Shown piece by piece: positions 9,063 to 18,424 of a DNA stretch of 64,000 nt (its first letter is position 1; each line of letters begins with the position of its first letter). The stretch covers positions 717,960 through 781,959 of the forward strand of contig AP018794.1 of assembly GCA_009731425.1 (NCBI GenBank). Reading direction: 5' to 3'. The translations under genes and the position numbers were made by a program. The DNA comes from Lachnospiraceae bacterium KM106-2 (GTDB taxonomy: Bacteria; Bacillota; Clostridia; Lachnospirales; Lachnospiraceae). The notes beneath the pieces were generated by a model. The model was given only the letters and a program-made list of their open reading frames with translations. It had not been told where the DNA came from and did not search any database.

Positions 9063-10250
9063 TTGGGCAAATGTTTAAATTGTGGTAAAGAAATTTTAGA
9101 TGATGAATTATATTGTGAGGATTGTAAAAATCAAAGCGATAGTTTAAATGATGATGTTGATCTAGATGCATTATTATCTTCGATTGATACGGGCGATAAA
9201 ACACAAGAGAACATCGGTCAAGATGGAGGCATTGATGATGATATCATGGATTTGCTTAATGAAGTAAGCGAAGAAAAGGAACATGAGGATCCTGCCATTA
9301 ATGGCGTAGGTGACTTGTTATCGGATGCCTTGAGCAATGTATCATCGTTAGATGATCAAGAAATGATGGATTTAGAGGAAAAGACGAGAAAGGTGTTTAC
9401 ACCTGAAGTTGAGATGGCCGTTGAAGAAAGTAAAGAGGCTGTTAAAGAGAAGAAACCAAGTTTCTTTAAACGAATATTCGGCAATGTCGTTGACGATAAA
9501 AGTGCTAAGATGATGCTTGAGGAAGCGGAAGCGGAATCTAAAAAAGAAGAACAAGAGAAAAAGAAAGCAGAAGAATTAGCAAAGAAAAAAGAAGCGAAAG
9601 AGCAAGCGAAGAAAGAAAAGGACGAGAAAAAAGCAGAAGCCAAAAAAGCCAAGGAAGAAAAGAAGGCACAAAAGGCTAAAGAAAAGGAAGAGCAGAAGGC
9701 AAAAGAGGCCGAAGAAGAGAAGGTTGATCAGGGAAGAATCAATCCTTTGGGTGCAGCTTTAGTTGGAATGATCGGACTTGTTCTATTTACAATTGTCTGG
9801 TTTGGATCTGGTGCTTTTATGCGCAAGGTAGAGATCAGTCGTGCTGAGGAATATGCGGATCGTGGATTATACGAAGAAGCTTATCAGTCAATCTCTGGCT
9901 TAAATCTTTCTAGCGGTAATCAAAAGCTTCAAAATAAGTTAAAGACCATTATGCTAGTTCGTAAACAGTTGAATTCTTATTTGAATTATAAAGAAATTGG
10001 TAAACCATATGAAGCATTAGATGCACTGATCCATGGCGTAGAGCAGTATTATGCTTATGCATCAGATGCAAAAGAATATGAAGTACAAGATGAGTTTAAT
10101 TCAAATTATCAAAGTATTCTAAGCGCTTTAGCTAAAACATATAATATTTCAGAAGATAAAGCAAAAGAAATTGCGGCGATCAAAGATTCGAATGAGTATA
10201 GCCAAGCAATTTATAATTATTCAAAAAACGTGAATGAAGAGTTGAAATAA
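9063..10250 (+). CDS. zinc-ribbon membrane protein with long charged linker, unknown function
   Basis: This 395-residue protein starts with a four-Cys zinc ribbon (MGKCLNCGKEIL, then YCEDC). An acidic Asp/Glu-rich region and a very Lys/Glu/Ala-rich stretch follow (about 150-225, probably a long single helix). One transmembrane helix (about 231-255) precedes a helical C-terminal domain of about 140 residues with TPR-like features (AEEYADRGLYEEAYQSI). The zinc ribbon would be cytoplasmic and the TPR-like part outside. TTG at 9063 is chosen because AGGTGG (9049-9054) is 8 nt upstream and the CxxC then starts at residue 4. I do not recognise a named family. Confidence 0.75.
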   Translation: MGKCLNCGKEILDDELYCEDCKNQSDSLNDDVDLDALLSSIDTGDKTQENIGQDGGIDDDIMDLLNEVSEEKEHEDPAINGVGDLLSDALSNVSSLDDQEMMDLEEKTRKVFTPEVEMAVEESKEAVKEKKPSFFKRIFGNVVDDKSAKMMLEEAEAESKKEEQEKKKAEELAKKKEAKEQAKKEKDEKKAEAKKAKEEKKAQKAKEKEEQKAKEAEEEKVDQGRINPLGAALVGMIGLVLFTIVWFGSGAFMRKVEISRAEEYADRGLYEEAYQSISGLNLSSGNQKLQNKLKTIMLVRKQLNSYLNYKEIGKPYEALDALIHGVEQYYAYASDAKEYEVQDEFNSNYQSILSALAKTYNISEDKAKEIAAIKDSNEYSQAIYNYSKNVNEELK

Positions 10251-10265
10251 CAACTAGAATGTATT

Positions 10266-10306
10266 AAGATGAGGTTATCTTACAGTGAGATAACCTCATC
10301 TTTTTT
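10266..10306 (+). terminator. rho-independent terminator
   Basis: A perfect 15-bp stem (AAGATGAGGTTATCT with its complement), 7-nt loop and T run. Confidence 0.92.
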
Positions 10307-10336
10307 ATATATGCGAACAATAAAATTAATTTGTTC

Positions 10337-10364
10337 TTGATGAGGAAATGTACATATTTATAAA
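10337..10364 (+). promoter_or_regulatory. candidate promoter for hisH-hisF
   Basis: TTGATG and TATAAA with a 16-nt spacer, 24 nt before hisH. Confidence 0.45.
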
Positions 10365-10388
10365 AATTATAGAAGGGATAGTGATCTC

Positions 10389-10994
10389 ATGATAGCAATT
10401 ATTGATTATGATGCAGGTAACTTACGAAGCGTAGAGAAGGCTTTTGTCTATCTTGGTCAGGAAGTAATTGTTACAAGAAATAAAGAAACTATATTAAATG
10501 CAGATAAGGTAGTACTTCCTGGAGTAGGAGCTTTCAAGGAAGCGATGGAAAAACTACATAAATATGATTTGGTAGATACCATCAAAGAGGTCGTAAGACA
10601 AAAGAAGCCATTCTTAGGAATCTGCCTTGGCCTTCAGTTGTTATTCGATTATAGTGAGGAAGGAGAAGGGGAGAGAGGGCTTGGAATCTTACCAGGTAAA
10701 ATACTTAGAATACCGGATAAGAAAGGACTTAAAATACCTCACATCGGTTGGAATGATATTGAGATAAAAGAGGATTGTCCTATCTTTAAAGAATTAAAGC
10801 AACACTCCTATGTATATTTTGTTCACTCTTATTATTTAAAGGCAGAGGTGGAGTCAGATGTAGCGGCTACTACTCATTATAGTACGCTGATCCATGCTGC
10901 TATTCAACATGAGAATGTCTTTGCGTGCCAGTTTCATCCGGAGAAGAGTGGAGAAGTGGGCTTACATATTTTACGCAACTTTGCGAATTTATAG
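10389..10994 (+). CDS. hisH: imidazole glycerol phosphate synthase, glutaminase subunit HisH
   Basis: The 201-residue class I glutamine amidotransferase releases ammonia from glutamine for the HisF synthase in histidine biosynthesis, the step that also yields AICAR for purines. The nucleophile is C79 in [10 protein letters not shown], the oxyanion-strand motif LPGVGAF is at 43-49, and the His-Glu pair lies in CQFHPEKSG near the C-terminus. Length is normal. hisF follows 11 nt downstream as expected for two subunits of one enzyme. No other histidine gene is in the window, so this pair is separated from any complete his operon. Confidence 0.95.
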   Translation: MIAIIDYDAGNLRSVEKAFVYLGQEVIVTRNKETILNADKVVLPGVGAFKEAMEKLHKYDLVDTIKEVVRQKKPFLGICLGLQLLFDYSEEGEGERGLGILPGKILRIPDKKGLKIPHIGWNDIEIKEDCPIFKELKQHSYVYFVHSYYLKAEVESDVAATTHYSTLIHAAIQHENVFACQFHPEKSGEVGLHILRNFANL

Positions 10995-11005
10995 GAGGTA
11001 GTGTG

Positions 11006-11767
11006 ATGTTTACGAAACGTATCATACCGTGCTTAGATGTGAAGAACGGTCGAGTTGTAAAGGGAGTTAATTTCGTTGATCTGATCGATGCCGGAGATCC
11101 AGTTGCAGTCGGTAAGGCATATGATGAAGCAGGAGCAGATGAACTTGTATTTTTAGATATTACAGCTTCTTCGGATGCGAGAGCGATAAAATTAGAGATG
11201 GTTAGAAAGGTTGCTGAGAGTATCTTTATCCCATTTACGGTTGGCGGTGGAATTCGAACCATTGATGACTTTAAGGTTATTCTACGAGAAGGAGCAGATA
11301 AGGTAGCTGTGAATTCGGCTGCTATTATGAATCCTCATCTTATCTCGGAAGCAGCAAGCAAATTTGGCAGTCAGTGCGTAGTAGTTGCGATCGACGCGAA
11401 GAAGAACACAAATGGTGATGGTTATACAATCTATAAAAATGGTGGCAGGATCGATATGGAAATGGATGCAGTAGAATGGGCAATGCAGGCCGAAAAGCTT
11501 GGTGCAGGTGAGATTTTACTTACAAGTATGGATTGTGATGGAACAAAAGATGGTTATGACTTGAATCTCACGAAGCTTGTATCTGAAAATGTTAATATTC
11601 CTGTCATTGCAAGTGGCGGAGCAGGAAAGTTAGAGCACTTTTATACCGCGCTTACGAAGGGAAAGGCAGATGCCGTGCTAGCAGCCTCTCTGTTTCATTT
11701 TAAAGAACTTGAAATTAATGAGGTAAAAAAATATTTACAAGAGAATGGCGTTAGTGTACGATTATAA
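11006..11767 (+). CDS. hisF: imidazole glycerol phosphate synthase, cyclase subunit HisF
   Basis: The 253-residue TIM barrel closes the imidazole ring using ammonia from HisH. The N-terminus [19 protein letters not shown] carries the first catalytic Asp (LDV), and the second phosphate/acid region is [15 protein letters not shown]. The phosphate-binding loop VIASGGAG is present. ATG at 11006 is preceded by GGAGGT, and an upstream in-frame extension into hisH has no support. It overlaps nothing and sits 11 nt after hisH, so the two are cotranscribed. Confidence 0.96.
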   Translation: MFTKRIIPCLDVKNGRVVKGVNFVDLIDAGDPVAVGKAYDEAGADELVFLDITASSDARAIKLEMVRKVAESIFIPFTVGGGIRTIDDFKVILREGADKVAVNSAAIMNPHLISEAASKFGSQCVVVAIDAKKNTNGDGYTIYKNGGRIDMEMDAVEWAMQAEKLGAGEILLTSMDCDGTKDGYDLNLTKLVSENVNIPVIASGGAGKLEHFYTALTKGKADAVLAASLFHFKELEINEVKKYLQENGVSVRL

Positions 11768-11799
11768 AGACCGATAATAGACAGAAAGAGAAGAATGTT

Positions 11800-12504
11800 A
11801 TGATTACAAAATATGATGCATCATGGGCTGAGTTTTTAACTGTGGAACGACTCGATATGCTTAAGAAGATCGAAGAGCAGATCGGAGCAGATTATACACC
11901 GAAGAAAGAGAATATATTACGCTTTTTAAAGCAGGATTTAAATGAGAAGAAGGTAATCTGGCTAGGTCAGGATCCTTATTTTCAACCGGAAGTTGCGAAC
12001 GGAAGATCTTTTCAGCCGGATAGTCTTAACCGATGGGACGATAAATTTAAACAGGTAAGTTTAAAGAATATTATCCGTTTGGTTCATAAGTCTTACTTCA
12101 AGTTTGAGCATTATGAAGAGATCGCTTCTTACAAAGAAATCGTAAAGCAGATCAGTACGGGTGAGTTCCCAATTAAACAGCCAAAAGAATGGTTTGATTC
12201 GTTAGAGAGACAAGGGGTACTATTTCTTAATACTTCATTTACTTGTACGGTAAATGAACCAAATAGCCATAAGGATATATGGAAAGAGTTTTCTAGGGAG
12301 CTTCTTGCTTATATTGATGAGAAGAGACCCGATATGATCTGGTTCTTATGGGGAAAAGAAGCTATTAAAAACGTGGAGTTCTTAAAGAATGGGGTTCGTT
12401 ATGAATCAAGACATCCGATGATGTGCTCTTCCAAATATGATGATGATTTTCTTAAATCAAAGTGTTTCTTAAATACATTTGATAGAATTAATTGGTTAGG
12501 TTAA
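11800..12504 (+). CDS. uracil-DNA glycosylase family 1-like protein, atypical motifs
   Basis: The 234-residue protein is related to Ung, which removes uracil from DNA in base-excision repair. It keeps the water-activating motif as WLGQDPYFQPEVANGRSF, where canonical Ung has GQDPYH. The uracil-recognition Asn is in FLNTSFTCT, followed by the family pattern NSHKDIWKEF. The DNA-intercalation loop is SRHPMMCS in place of HPSPLS: the His is kept but the Ser-Pro-Leu is lost. The catalytic Asp and His are therefore present but both flanking loops are changed, so substrate range may differ. It is 32 nt after hisF and probably on the same transcript. Confidence 0.8.
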   Translation: MITKYDASWAEFLTVERLDMLKKIEEQIGADYTPKKENILRFLKQDLNEKKVIWLGQDPYFQPEVANGRSFQPDSLNRWDDKFKQVSLKNIIRLVHKSYFKFEHYEEIASYKEIVKQISTGEFPIKQPKEWFDSLERQGVLFLNTSFTCTVNEPNSHKDIWKEFSRELLAYIDEKRPDMIWFLWGKEAIKNVEFLKNGVRYESRHPMMCSSKYDDDFLKSKCFLNTFDRINWLG

Positions 12505-12509
12505 ATTAT

Positions 12510-12543
12510 AAAAGCCATCCTGTTTGCCAGGATGGCTTTTTCT
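12510..12543. terminator. bidirectional terminator between convergent genes
   Basis: A perfect 13-bp stem (AAAAGCCATCCTG with CAGGATGGCTTTT) with a 5-nt loop, serving the glycosylase and the opposing activase gene. Confidence 0.9.
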
Positions 12544-15500
12544 TATTTCAAGTTTTTTTCTGCAGTTGATAACATTAATTTAATTCGGTTTAATTGATTT
12601 ACTTCACTGGCACCAGGATCGTAATCGATAGCTACGATATTGACGTCTTTGAATGATTGACGTAATACTTTAATGACACCTTTACCGACAACGTGATTTG
12701 GAAGACATCCAAATGGCTGGGTACATACAATGTTATTAACACCTGAGTGGATCAATTCTATCATTTCACCGGTTAAGAACCAGCCTTCACCAGTTTGATT
12801 ACCAAGGGAGACGAATTCGCTTGCATAGTCACCAAGTTTTTTAATTGGTACAGGTGGCTCAAATCGATTACTCTTCATTAATGCTTTTTTTGCATGCTTT
12901 CTATAGTGCTCAATTACCTTAATAGCGATGTTACAGATCTTAGCGACCTTTTTACTCTTACCAAGATATTCGGCCTTAAAATTAGCGTTATACGTACTGT
13001 ATAAGAAGAAGTCGATCAAGTCTGGAACAACGGCTTCTGCACCTTCTGCTTCTAATTGCTCAACTAAATGATTATTTGCAGCAGGAAGGAATTTTACAAG
13101 AATTTCTCCAACAATTCCTACTTTTGGTTTGGATACATCGGTAAGTGGGAGAGCGTCAAATTCGGCTACGATACCGTCTACATTACGTTTAAACTCACTT
13201 TGCTTTCCGTTCTTAAGACTTTCCTTACAGATCTGATTCCATTTCGCATGTAATGCATTGGCAGATCCTTCTGTTACTTCGTAAGGTCTTGTCTTATAGA
13301 GAACTCTCATTAATAAATCACCATATACCAATGCCTGCATTGCACGGTTTAACATGGAAGGCTTGATCTTGAAGCCAGGGTTTTTCTCAATTCCCTGAGC
13401 ACTTAATGAGATAACAGGAATTTGTCCCATACCAGTATTCTTTAGGGCACGACGAATAAAACCGATATAGTTAGATGCACGACATCCACCACCTGTCTGA
13501 GTGATGATAACAGCAGTTTTGCTTAGATCGTATTTACCGGAAAGAAGAGAAGCCATGATCTGGCCGACTACGATAACAGATGGATAGCAGGCATCGTTGT
13601 TTACATATTTTAGACCAACATTAACCGCTTCTTTTTCATCAATATCATCAGGTAAAGCGATATTGAAGCCACAGCTGTCTAATGCAGCTTTTACTAAGTC
13701 AAAGTGGATTGGAGACATTTGTGGGCAAAGGATCGTGTAGTTTTGTTTCATTTCTTCGGTAAAGATCACACGATGATGTGCACTGTCTCTTACGGTTGTT
13801 GTTACTTTGTTTTCGTCTCGTTCACGAATTGCAGAAAGTAAAGAACGGATACGAATTCGTGCAGCACCTAAGTTATTTACTTCATCAATCTTAAGAACGG
13901 TATAGATCTTATCGGAATCCGTTAAAATATCATTTACTTGATCAGTTGTTACGGCATCTAGTCCACAGCCGAATGAATTTAATTGGATTAATTCCAAGTT
14001 CGGATTGGTTCTGACATAACTTGCTGCAGCGTAAAGACGAGAGTGGTAAACCCATTGATCCATTGAGATCGTTGGACGGTCGACATGTCCTAAATGAGCG
14101 ATGGAATCCTCTGTTAAAACTGCAACATCATAGGATGTGATCAATTCTGGGATACCATGGTTGATCTCTTTATCTACATGATAAGGTCTTCCGGCAAGGA
14201 CAATTCCTTTTTTACCAGTTCTCTTAAGATATTCGATGGTCTCTTCACCTTTTTTGCGAATATCGTCTTTTGCATTCATCCATTCTTTATAAGCCTTATG
14301 AACAGCGGCTTTTGTCTCTTCTGCTGAAATTCCATTTTCTTCTTTCATCACATCGATCAAACGTTTTGTAATGATCTCTTCATTTTCAAATGAAAGGAAT
14401 GGATTTTGATATTTAATGGATGGATCGTTTAATTCTTCGACGTTATTCTTAATGTTTTCACCATAGGAGGTTACGATAGGGCAGTTATAATGATTATTAA
14501 CCCCTTCGAACTCTTGATGTTCAAATGGAATACATGGGTAGAAGATATATTTGATTCCTTGTTTGATCAGCCACATTACATGTCCATGAGCTAACTTTGC
14601 AGGATAACATTCAGACTCACTTGGAATAGATTCGATTCCTAGTTCATATACTTTTCGAGTTGATTGAGGACTCAATTCAACACGATATCCTAATTCTGTG
14701 AAGAAGGTAAACCAAAATGGGAAATTATCATATTGGTTTAGTACTCGAGGAATACCAACAGCCCCACGTTTTGCTTCTTGTTCCTCTAAAGGTTTATAGT
14801 CAAACATTCGGTTATATTTATACTCAAATAAATTTGGAACATCGGTACTTTTCTTTGCTTTACCAAGACCACGCTCGCATCGATTACCAGAGATGAAATT
14901 ACGTCCACCTGAAAAACGATTAATAGTTAAAAGACAGTGGTTTGTACAATGCTGACAACGAGTCATTGTTGTTTTATATGTGAGAGCGTTAATATCGTCG
15001 ATAGATAACATTGTTGTAGGTTGTTCTTTATAATGAGAACGAGCGATCAGAGCAGCACCAAATGCGCCCATGATACCGGCAATATCAGGTCTTACGGCAT
15101 TACATCCGGAAATGCGCTCGAAGGAACGTAATACGGCATCGTTGTAGAACGTACCACCTTGTACGACAACTTTGTTACCAAGATCTTTTGGATCAGTTAA
15201 TTTAATTACTTTAAGAAGAGCATTCTTGATAACAGAATATGCAAGACCGGCTGAGATATCAGCAACACTTGCGCCTTCTTTTTGTGCTTGTTTTACTTTG
15301 GAATTCATAAATACGGTACATCGAGATCCAAGATCGATAGGATTCTTTGCAAATAAAGCAACTTTCGCAAAATCTTGTACGGAATAATTAAGTGATTTTG
15401 CAAAGGTTTCTATAAAGGAACCACATCCGGAAGAACAAGCTTCATTTAACTGAATTTTATCAACAGCTCTATTTTTGATCTTAATACATTTCATATCCTG

Positions 15501-16769
15501 ACCACCGATATCTAAGATACAGTCTACATCAGGTTCAAAAAAGGCAGCAGCATGATAATGAGCAACGGTTTCTACTTCACCTTCGTCTAACAGAAGTGCA
15601 GATTTAATTAATGCTTCACCATATCCAGTAGAGCAAGAACGAACAATTTTAGCTTCCTTAGGAAGAAGAGAGTAGATCTCTTGGATTGCTGTAATGCTTG
15701 TCTTTAATGGACTTCCATTATTATTGCTGTAGAAAGAATATAGTAATTTGCCATCTTCTCCAACAAGTGCAGCTTTCGTTGTCGTACTTCCGGCATCGAT
15801 GCCTAAATAGCAATTGCCTTTGTAAGTAGATAGATCACCTTTTTGAACGATATGCTTTGCATGTTTATCGGTAAAGGAAGCATATTCTTCTTCTGATGCA
15901 AATAATGGTTGCATTCGGGATACTTCAAATTCAATATTAATATGGGTATGTAGCAAGGCTGATAGGCTCTTAAAGCTTGTTATCCCTTCGAATTTTGAAT
16001 TTAGTGCGCTTCCGATGGCAGCGAATAAATGGCTGTTATCAGGAACGATCGTTTCTTCTTCTGTAAGATTTAAGGTTCTAACAAAAGTTTCTTTTAATTC
16101 TGTTAAAAAGTGAAGTGGTCCTCCAAGAAATGCTACATGACCACGAATTGGCTTTCCGCAAGCAAGTCCGCTGATTGTTTGATTAACAACAGCTTGGAAT
16201 ATTGAAGCAGATAAATCTTCTTTGGTAGCACCTTCATTAATTAACGGCTGAATATCAGATTTAGCAAATACACCGCATCTTGCAGCAATTGGATAAATCG
16301 CTTTATAGTTTTTTGCGTATTCATTAAGCCCAGAGGCGTCTGTCTTTAGTAAAGTTGCCATTTGATCAATAAAGGAACCAGTGCCGCCAGCACAGATACC
16401 ATTCATTCTTTGGTCAATACCATTAGTGAAATATATAATCTTAGCATCTTCACCGCCAAGCTCGATTGCAACATCAGTTTGGGGAGCATAGTGCTCGAGA
16501 GCAGTTGAGACTGCTACAACTTCTTGAATAAAAGGAATGTTTAAATATTTTGATATGGTTAATCCGCCTGAACCTGTGATAACTGGAGCAAAATCCATAT
16601 CACCAAGTTTGTCATAGGCCTTTTTTATTAGTTTAGCCAGTGTTTCTTGTATATTGGCAAAATGACGTTCATAGTCAGAAAATAGAATTTTCTTTTGTTC
16701 ATCGAGAACGACTACTTTAATCGTTGTGGAACCAATATCAATTCCTAAAGTATTTAATGTTCTTGTCAT
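12543..16769 (-). CDS. giant 2-hydroxyacyl-CoA dehydratase activase-like protein
   Basis: The 1408-residue protein has two BadF/HgdC-type ASKHA ATPase domains in tandem. Each has the phosphate loop ([11 protein letters not shown] near 8; [11 protein letters not shown] near 323) and the Cys that, across a dimer, holds a [4Fe-4S] cluster ([10 protein letters not shown] with C126; [11 protein letters not shown]). A Cys-rich segment ([18 protein letters not shown]) and a DUF2229-type region follow. The C-terminal half resembles the dehydratase component, with further conserved Cys. Small activases inject electrons into 2-hydroxyacyl-CoA dehydratases using ATP; these large fusions are common in strict anaerobes and their substrate is unknown. 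The start is discussed under the leader hairpin. It is a single-gene transcript. Confidence 0.9.
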   Translation of the reverse strand: MTRTLNTLGIDIGSTTIKVVVLDEQKKILFSDYERHFANIQETLAKLIKKAYDKLGDMDFAPVITGSGGLTISKYLNIPFIQEVVAVSTALEHYAPQTDVAIELGGEDAKIIYFTNGIDQRMNGICAGGTGSFIDQMATLLKTDASGLNEYAKNYKAIYPIAARCGVFAKSDIQPLINEGATKEDLSASIFQAVVNQTISGLACGKPIRGHVAFLGGPLHFLTELKETFVRTLNLTEEETIVPDNSHLFAAIGSALNSKFEGITSFKSLSALLHTHINIEFEVSRMQPLFASEEEYASFTDKHAKHIVQKGDLSTYKGNCYLGIDAGSTTTKAALVGEDGKLLYSFYSNNNGSPLKTSITAIQEIYSLLPKEAKIVRSCSTGYGEALIKSALLLDEGEVETVAHYHAAAFFEPDVDCILDIGGQDMKCIKIKNRAVDKIQLNEACSSGCGSFIETFAKSLNYSVQDFAKVALFAKNPIDLGSRCTVFMNSKVKQAQKEGASVADISAGLAYSVIKNALLKVIKLTDPKDLGNKVVVQGGTFYNDAVLRSFERISGCNAVRPDIAGIMGAFGAALIARSHYKEQPTTMLSIDDINALTYKTTMTRCQHCTNHCLLTINRFSGGRNFISGNRCERGLGKAKKSTDVPNLFEYKYNRMFDYKPLEEQEAKRGAVGIPRVLNQYDNFPFWFTFFTELGYRVELSPQSTRKVYELGIESIPSESECYPAKLAHGHVMWLIKQGIKYIFYPCIPFEHQEFEGVNNHYNCPIVTSYGENIKNNVEELNDPSIKYQNPFLSFENEEIITKRLIDVMKEENGISAEETKAAVHKAYKEWMNAKDDIRKKGEETIEYLKRTGKKGIVLAGRPYHVDKEINHGIPELITSYDVAVLTEDSIAHLGHVDRPTISMDQWVYHSRLYAAASYVRTNPNLELIQLNSFGCGLDAVTTDQVNDILTDSDKIYTVLKIDEVNNLGAARIRIRSLLSAIRERDENKVTTTVRDSAHHRVIFTEEMKQNYTILCPQMSPIHFDLVKAALDSCGFNIALPDDIDEKEAVNVGLKYVNNDACYPSVIVVGQIMASLLSGKYDLSKTAVIITQTGGGCRASNYIGFIRRALKNTGMGQIPVISLSAQGIEKNPGFKIKPSMLNRAMQALVYGDLLMRVLYKTRPYEVTEGSANALHAKWNQICKESLKNGKQSEFKRNVDGIVAEFDALPLTDVSKPKVGIVGEILVKFLPAANNHLVEQLEAEGAEAVVPDLIDFFLYSTYNANFKAEYLGKSKKVAKICNIAIKVIEHYRKHAKKALMKSNRFEPPVPIKKLGDYASEFVSLGNQTGEGWFLTGEMIELIHSGVNNIVCTQPFGCLPNHVVGKGVIKVLRQSFKDVNIVAIDYDPGASEVNQLNRIKLMLSTAEKNLK

Positions 16770-16775
16770 TTCTTC

Positions 16776-16797
16776 CAGCGTTACGCTGTTGCCTCCT
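16776..16797 (-). promoter_or_regulatory. ribosome-binding region with hairpin between SD and start
   Basis: On the minus strand a strong AAGGAGG-type sequence (about 16792-16798) lies about 22 nt before the ATG, too far for normal use. A CAGCG-TAA-CGCTG hairpin (16776-16788) between them would shorten the gap to about 9 nt. A weak GGAAG lies next to the ATG. Confidence 0.45.
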
Positions 16798-16844
16798 TAT
16801 CAGTATTACTTCATATTATATGCTATTTGTAAACATATAAAGTT

Positions 16845-16873
16845 ATTATACGATAGTTTCCAAGAATGTTCAA
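16845..16873 (-). promoter_or_regulatory. sigma-A-type promoter for the activase gene
   Basis: On the minus strand, TTGAAC (16868-16873) and consensus TATAAT (16845-16850) with a 17-nt spacer. Confidence 0.65.
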
Positions 16874-16980
16874 TCTAAAACTTTAGTCGGGAATTGATGG
16901 AAAATAACAGGACAAAAGGGCACCAATAAGAAAGCTTGGAATATAATGATTGTGTGTAGCAGAGTATGTAGGAGGTTTTT

Positions 16981-18045
16981 ATGAGATATTTTGAAAATTG
17001 TAGCGGCAGGTTGCATACAATAAGACCTGGTGATACTTTATATAAAATTAGTCAGCAATATGACGTGCCAATCGATGCTATCTTCCGTGCTAATCCTTAT
17101 ACTGATATATACCAGTTGATCATTGGAGAACGAATTTGCGTTCCAACTGTATGGGAAATAGATGATGATGATATGAATCGGCCGCCATTAGAACCAGGCC
17201 CTGTTGAGATGCCAGACGATAGAATGCCAATGGAACCAGGCCCAGTTGAAATTCCAGATGATAGAATGCCAATGGAACCGGGGCCGGTTGAAATTCCAGA
17301 TGATAGAATGCCAATGGAACCGGGGCCGGTTGAAATTCCAGATGATAGAATGCCAATGGGACCGGGACCAGTTGAAACGCCAAATGGAAGAATGCCAATG
17401 GGACCGGGACCAGTTGAAACGCCAAATGGAAGAATGCAAAATGGAAGAATGCCAATGGGACCGGGACCAGTTGAAACGCCAAATGGAAGAATGCAAAACG
17501 GAAGAATGCCAATGGGACCGGGACCAGTTGAAACGCCAAATGGAAGAATGCAAAACGGAAGAATGCCAATGGGACCGGGACCAGTTGAGACGCCAAATGG
17601 AAGAATGCAAAACGGAAGAATGCCAATGGGACCAGGACCAGTTGAGACGCCAAATGGAAGAATGCAAAACGGAAGAATGCCAATGGGACCAGGACCAGTT
17701 GAAACGCCAAATGGAAGAATGCAAAACGGAAGAATGCCAATGGAACCAGGACCTGTAGAGACGCCAACTAGGAGGCTTCCAATGAGAAATAGCATGCAGG
17801 ATAATGTACCAAGACGTCCAATCGATCAAGAATTTTCTGCGGAACAGTCAAGACAAATTTATCCTTTTGTTATTATAGAATATGTAGTACATTCAAGAGA
17901 GTCTCTAAAAGATATCTTAGATAGATTCGGAATGGATATGGATAGCTTCTCAACGTATAATGATCCTAGAAGAGTAATCATTAAAGAGGGGACTACGGTT
18001 CGGGTAAGAAATGACCAAACTATGGATGATGAAAAAATAGAATAA
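16981..18045 (+). CDS. LysM-domain protein with proline-rich tandem-repeat linker
   Basis: The 354-residue protein has an N-terminal LysM domain (about 10-55; HTIRPGDTLYKISQQYDVP and LIIGERICVP), a linker of tandem repeats (about 68-265) and a second, more divergent LysM-like segment at the C-terminus (about 300-345; EYVVHSRESLKDILDRFGMD). There is no signal peptide. LysM binds peptidoglycan or related glycans. Signal-less LysM proteins with repetitive linkers include SafA-type spore coat proteins, so assembly from the mother cell is plausible but unproven. GTAGGAGG precedes the ATG. No clear sigma-A promoter is visible upstream. Confidence 0.85.
   Translation: MRYFENCSGRLHTIRPGDTLYKISQQYDVPIDAIFRANPYTDIYQLIIGERICVPTVWEIDDDDMNRPPLEPGPVEMPDDRMPMEPGPVEIPDDRMPMEPGPVEIPDDRMPMEPGPVEIPDDRMPMGPGPVETPNGRMPMGPGPVETPNGRMQNGRMPMGPGPVETPNGRMQNGRMPMGPGPVETPNGRMQNGRMPMGPGPVETPNGRMQNGRMPMGPGPVETPNGRMQNGRMPMGPGPVETPNGRMQNGRMPMEPGPVETPTRRLPMRNSMQDNVPRRPIDQEFSAEQSRQIYPFVIIEYVVHSRESLKDILDRFGMDMDSFSTYNDPRRVIIKEGTTVRVRNDQTMDDEKIE
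17184..17776 (+). repeat. in-frame 42-bp and 57-bp tandem repeats in the LysM gene
   Basis: Five to six 14-residue units of the form MEPGPVEIPDDRMP or MGPGPVETPNGRMP are followed by six 19-residue units MGPGPVETPNGRMQNGRMP and a degenerate MEPGPVETP unit. The longer unit equals the shorter plus a five-residue duplication (QNGRM). Several neighbouring copies are identical or nearly so at DNA level. Confidence 0.97.
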
Positions 18046-18051
18046 TTATAA

Positions 18052-18089
18052 AAAATGGGCTGTTGATTTAGGATCGACAGTCCATTTTA
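18052..18089 (+). terminator. probable terminator after the LysM gene
   Basis: A 16-bp imperfect stem (AAAATGGGCTGTTGAT with the complement at 18073-18088) closes on a 5-nt loop; the T run is short (four T). Confidence 0.55.
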
Positions 18090-18161
18090 AATGAACAGTA
18101 GAATGCGCTTAAATTGTGAAAAAATAACAAAAACAGAATATGGCATTTTTTTAACAAGTGT

Positions 18162-18190
18162 TTGACAAAGCAACTACTTGTAAATATAAT
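18162..18190 (+). promoter_or_regulatory. strong consensus promoter for the corA transcript
   Basis: A consensus TTGACA and consensus TATAAT with exactly 17 nt between them. It lies about 235 nt before corA, which implies a leader of roughly 225 nt. Confidence 0.8.
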
Positions 18191-18286
18191 AAGACTAAGT
18201 AATTATGTTTAATATGTCAAACTAATATTACGTCAAATCTATCAAACATAATGTATACTAATACGCAGAGAAAGGATGCTGATTAT

Positions 18287-18379
18287 ATGGAAGCTGGACC
18301 GAGTTATAGGTGCCCAAAGAATAGAATAAAAAATATAGTCGCATACTCCTTTTATAGGTGCAGAGGTATACAAGAATGA
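18287..18379 (+). CDS. putative 30-residue leader peptide upstream of corA
   Basis: This short ORF runs from ATG to TGA with AAAGGA about 10 nt upstream. Its product contains two Tyr-Arg-Cys triplets (SYRCPKNR and FYRCRGIQE) encoded by an exact 10-nt repeat TTATAGGTGC (18304 and 18352). The stop overlaps a second tiny ORF of 11 codons (18376-18411, ATGA junction) that ends right at the corA ribosome binding site. Leader peptides controlling corA and mgtA are known in enterobacteria. Here the role is inference and there is no homology evidence. Confidence 0.4.
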   Translation: MEAGPSYRCPKNRIKNIVAYSFYRCRGIQE

Positions 18380-18418
18380 TATGGATACTTACTGCTTATA
18401 GTAAGGAGTAGTAAGGAG
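18344..18418 (+). promoter_or_regulatory. possible SD-sequestering pairing in the corA leader
   Basis: TACTCCTT (18344-18351) can pair with AAGGAGTA (18403-18410), extended by TATA with TATA after a small internal loop. A second AAGGAG (18413-18418) is the SD that fits corA. The leader ORF is translated across the anti-SD strand, so ribosome passage could alter pairing. Confidence 0.35.
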
Positions 18419-18424
18419 AAAAAA

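Noticed and set aside
9356..9652. Minus-strand Phe/Ser/Ala-rich ORFs opposite the Lys/Glu-rich region
   Set aside because: They are the reverse complement of Lys/Glu/Ala codons and are common false ORFs.
17097..17829. Long minus-strand and second plus-frame ORFs over the LysM repeat array (184-232 codons)
   Set aside because: They are by-products of stop-free repeat units of lengths divisible by three. They lack ribosome binding sites, and the LysM frame explains the DNA.
18191..18424. M-box or other known riboswitch in the corA leader
   Set aside because: I could not find the conserved core motifs of the M-box, c-di-GMP or other riboswitch classes I know. A covariance search would decide.
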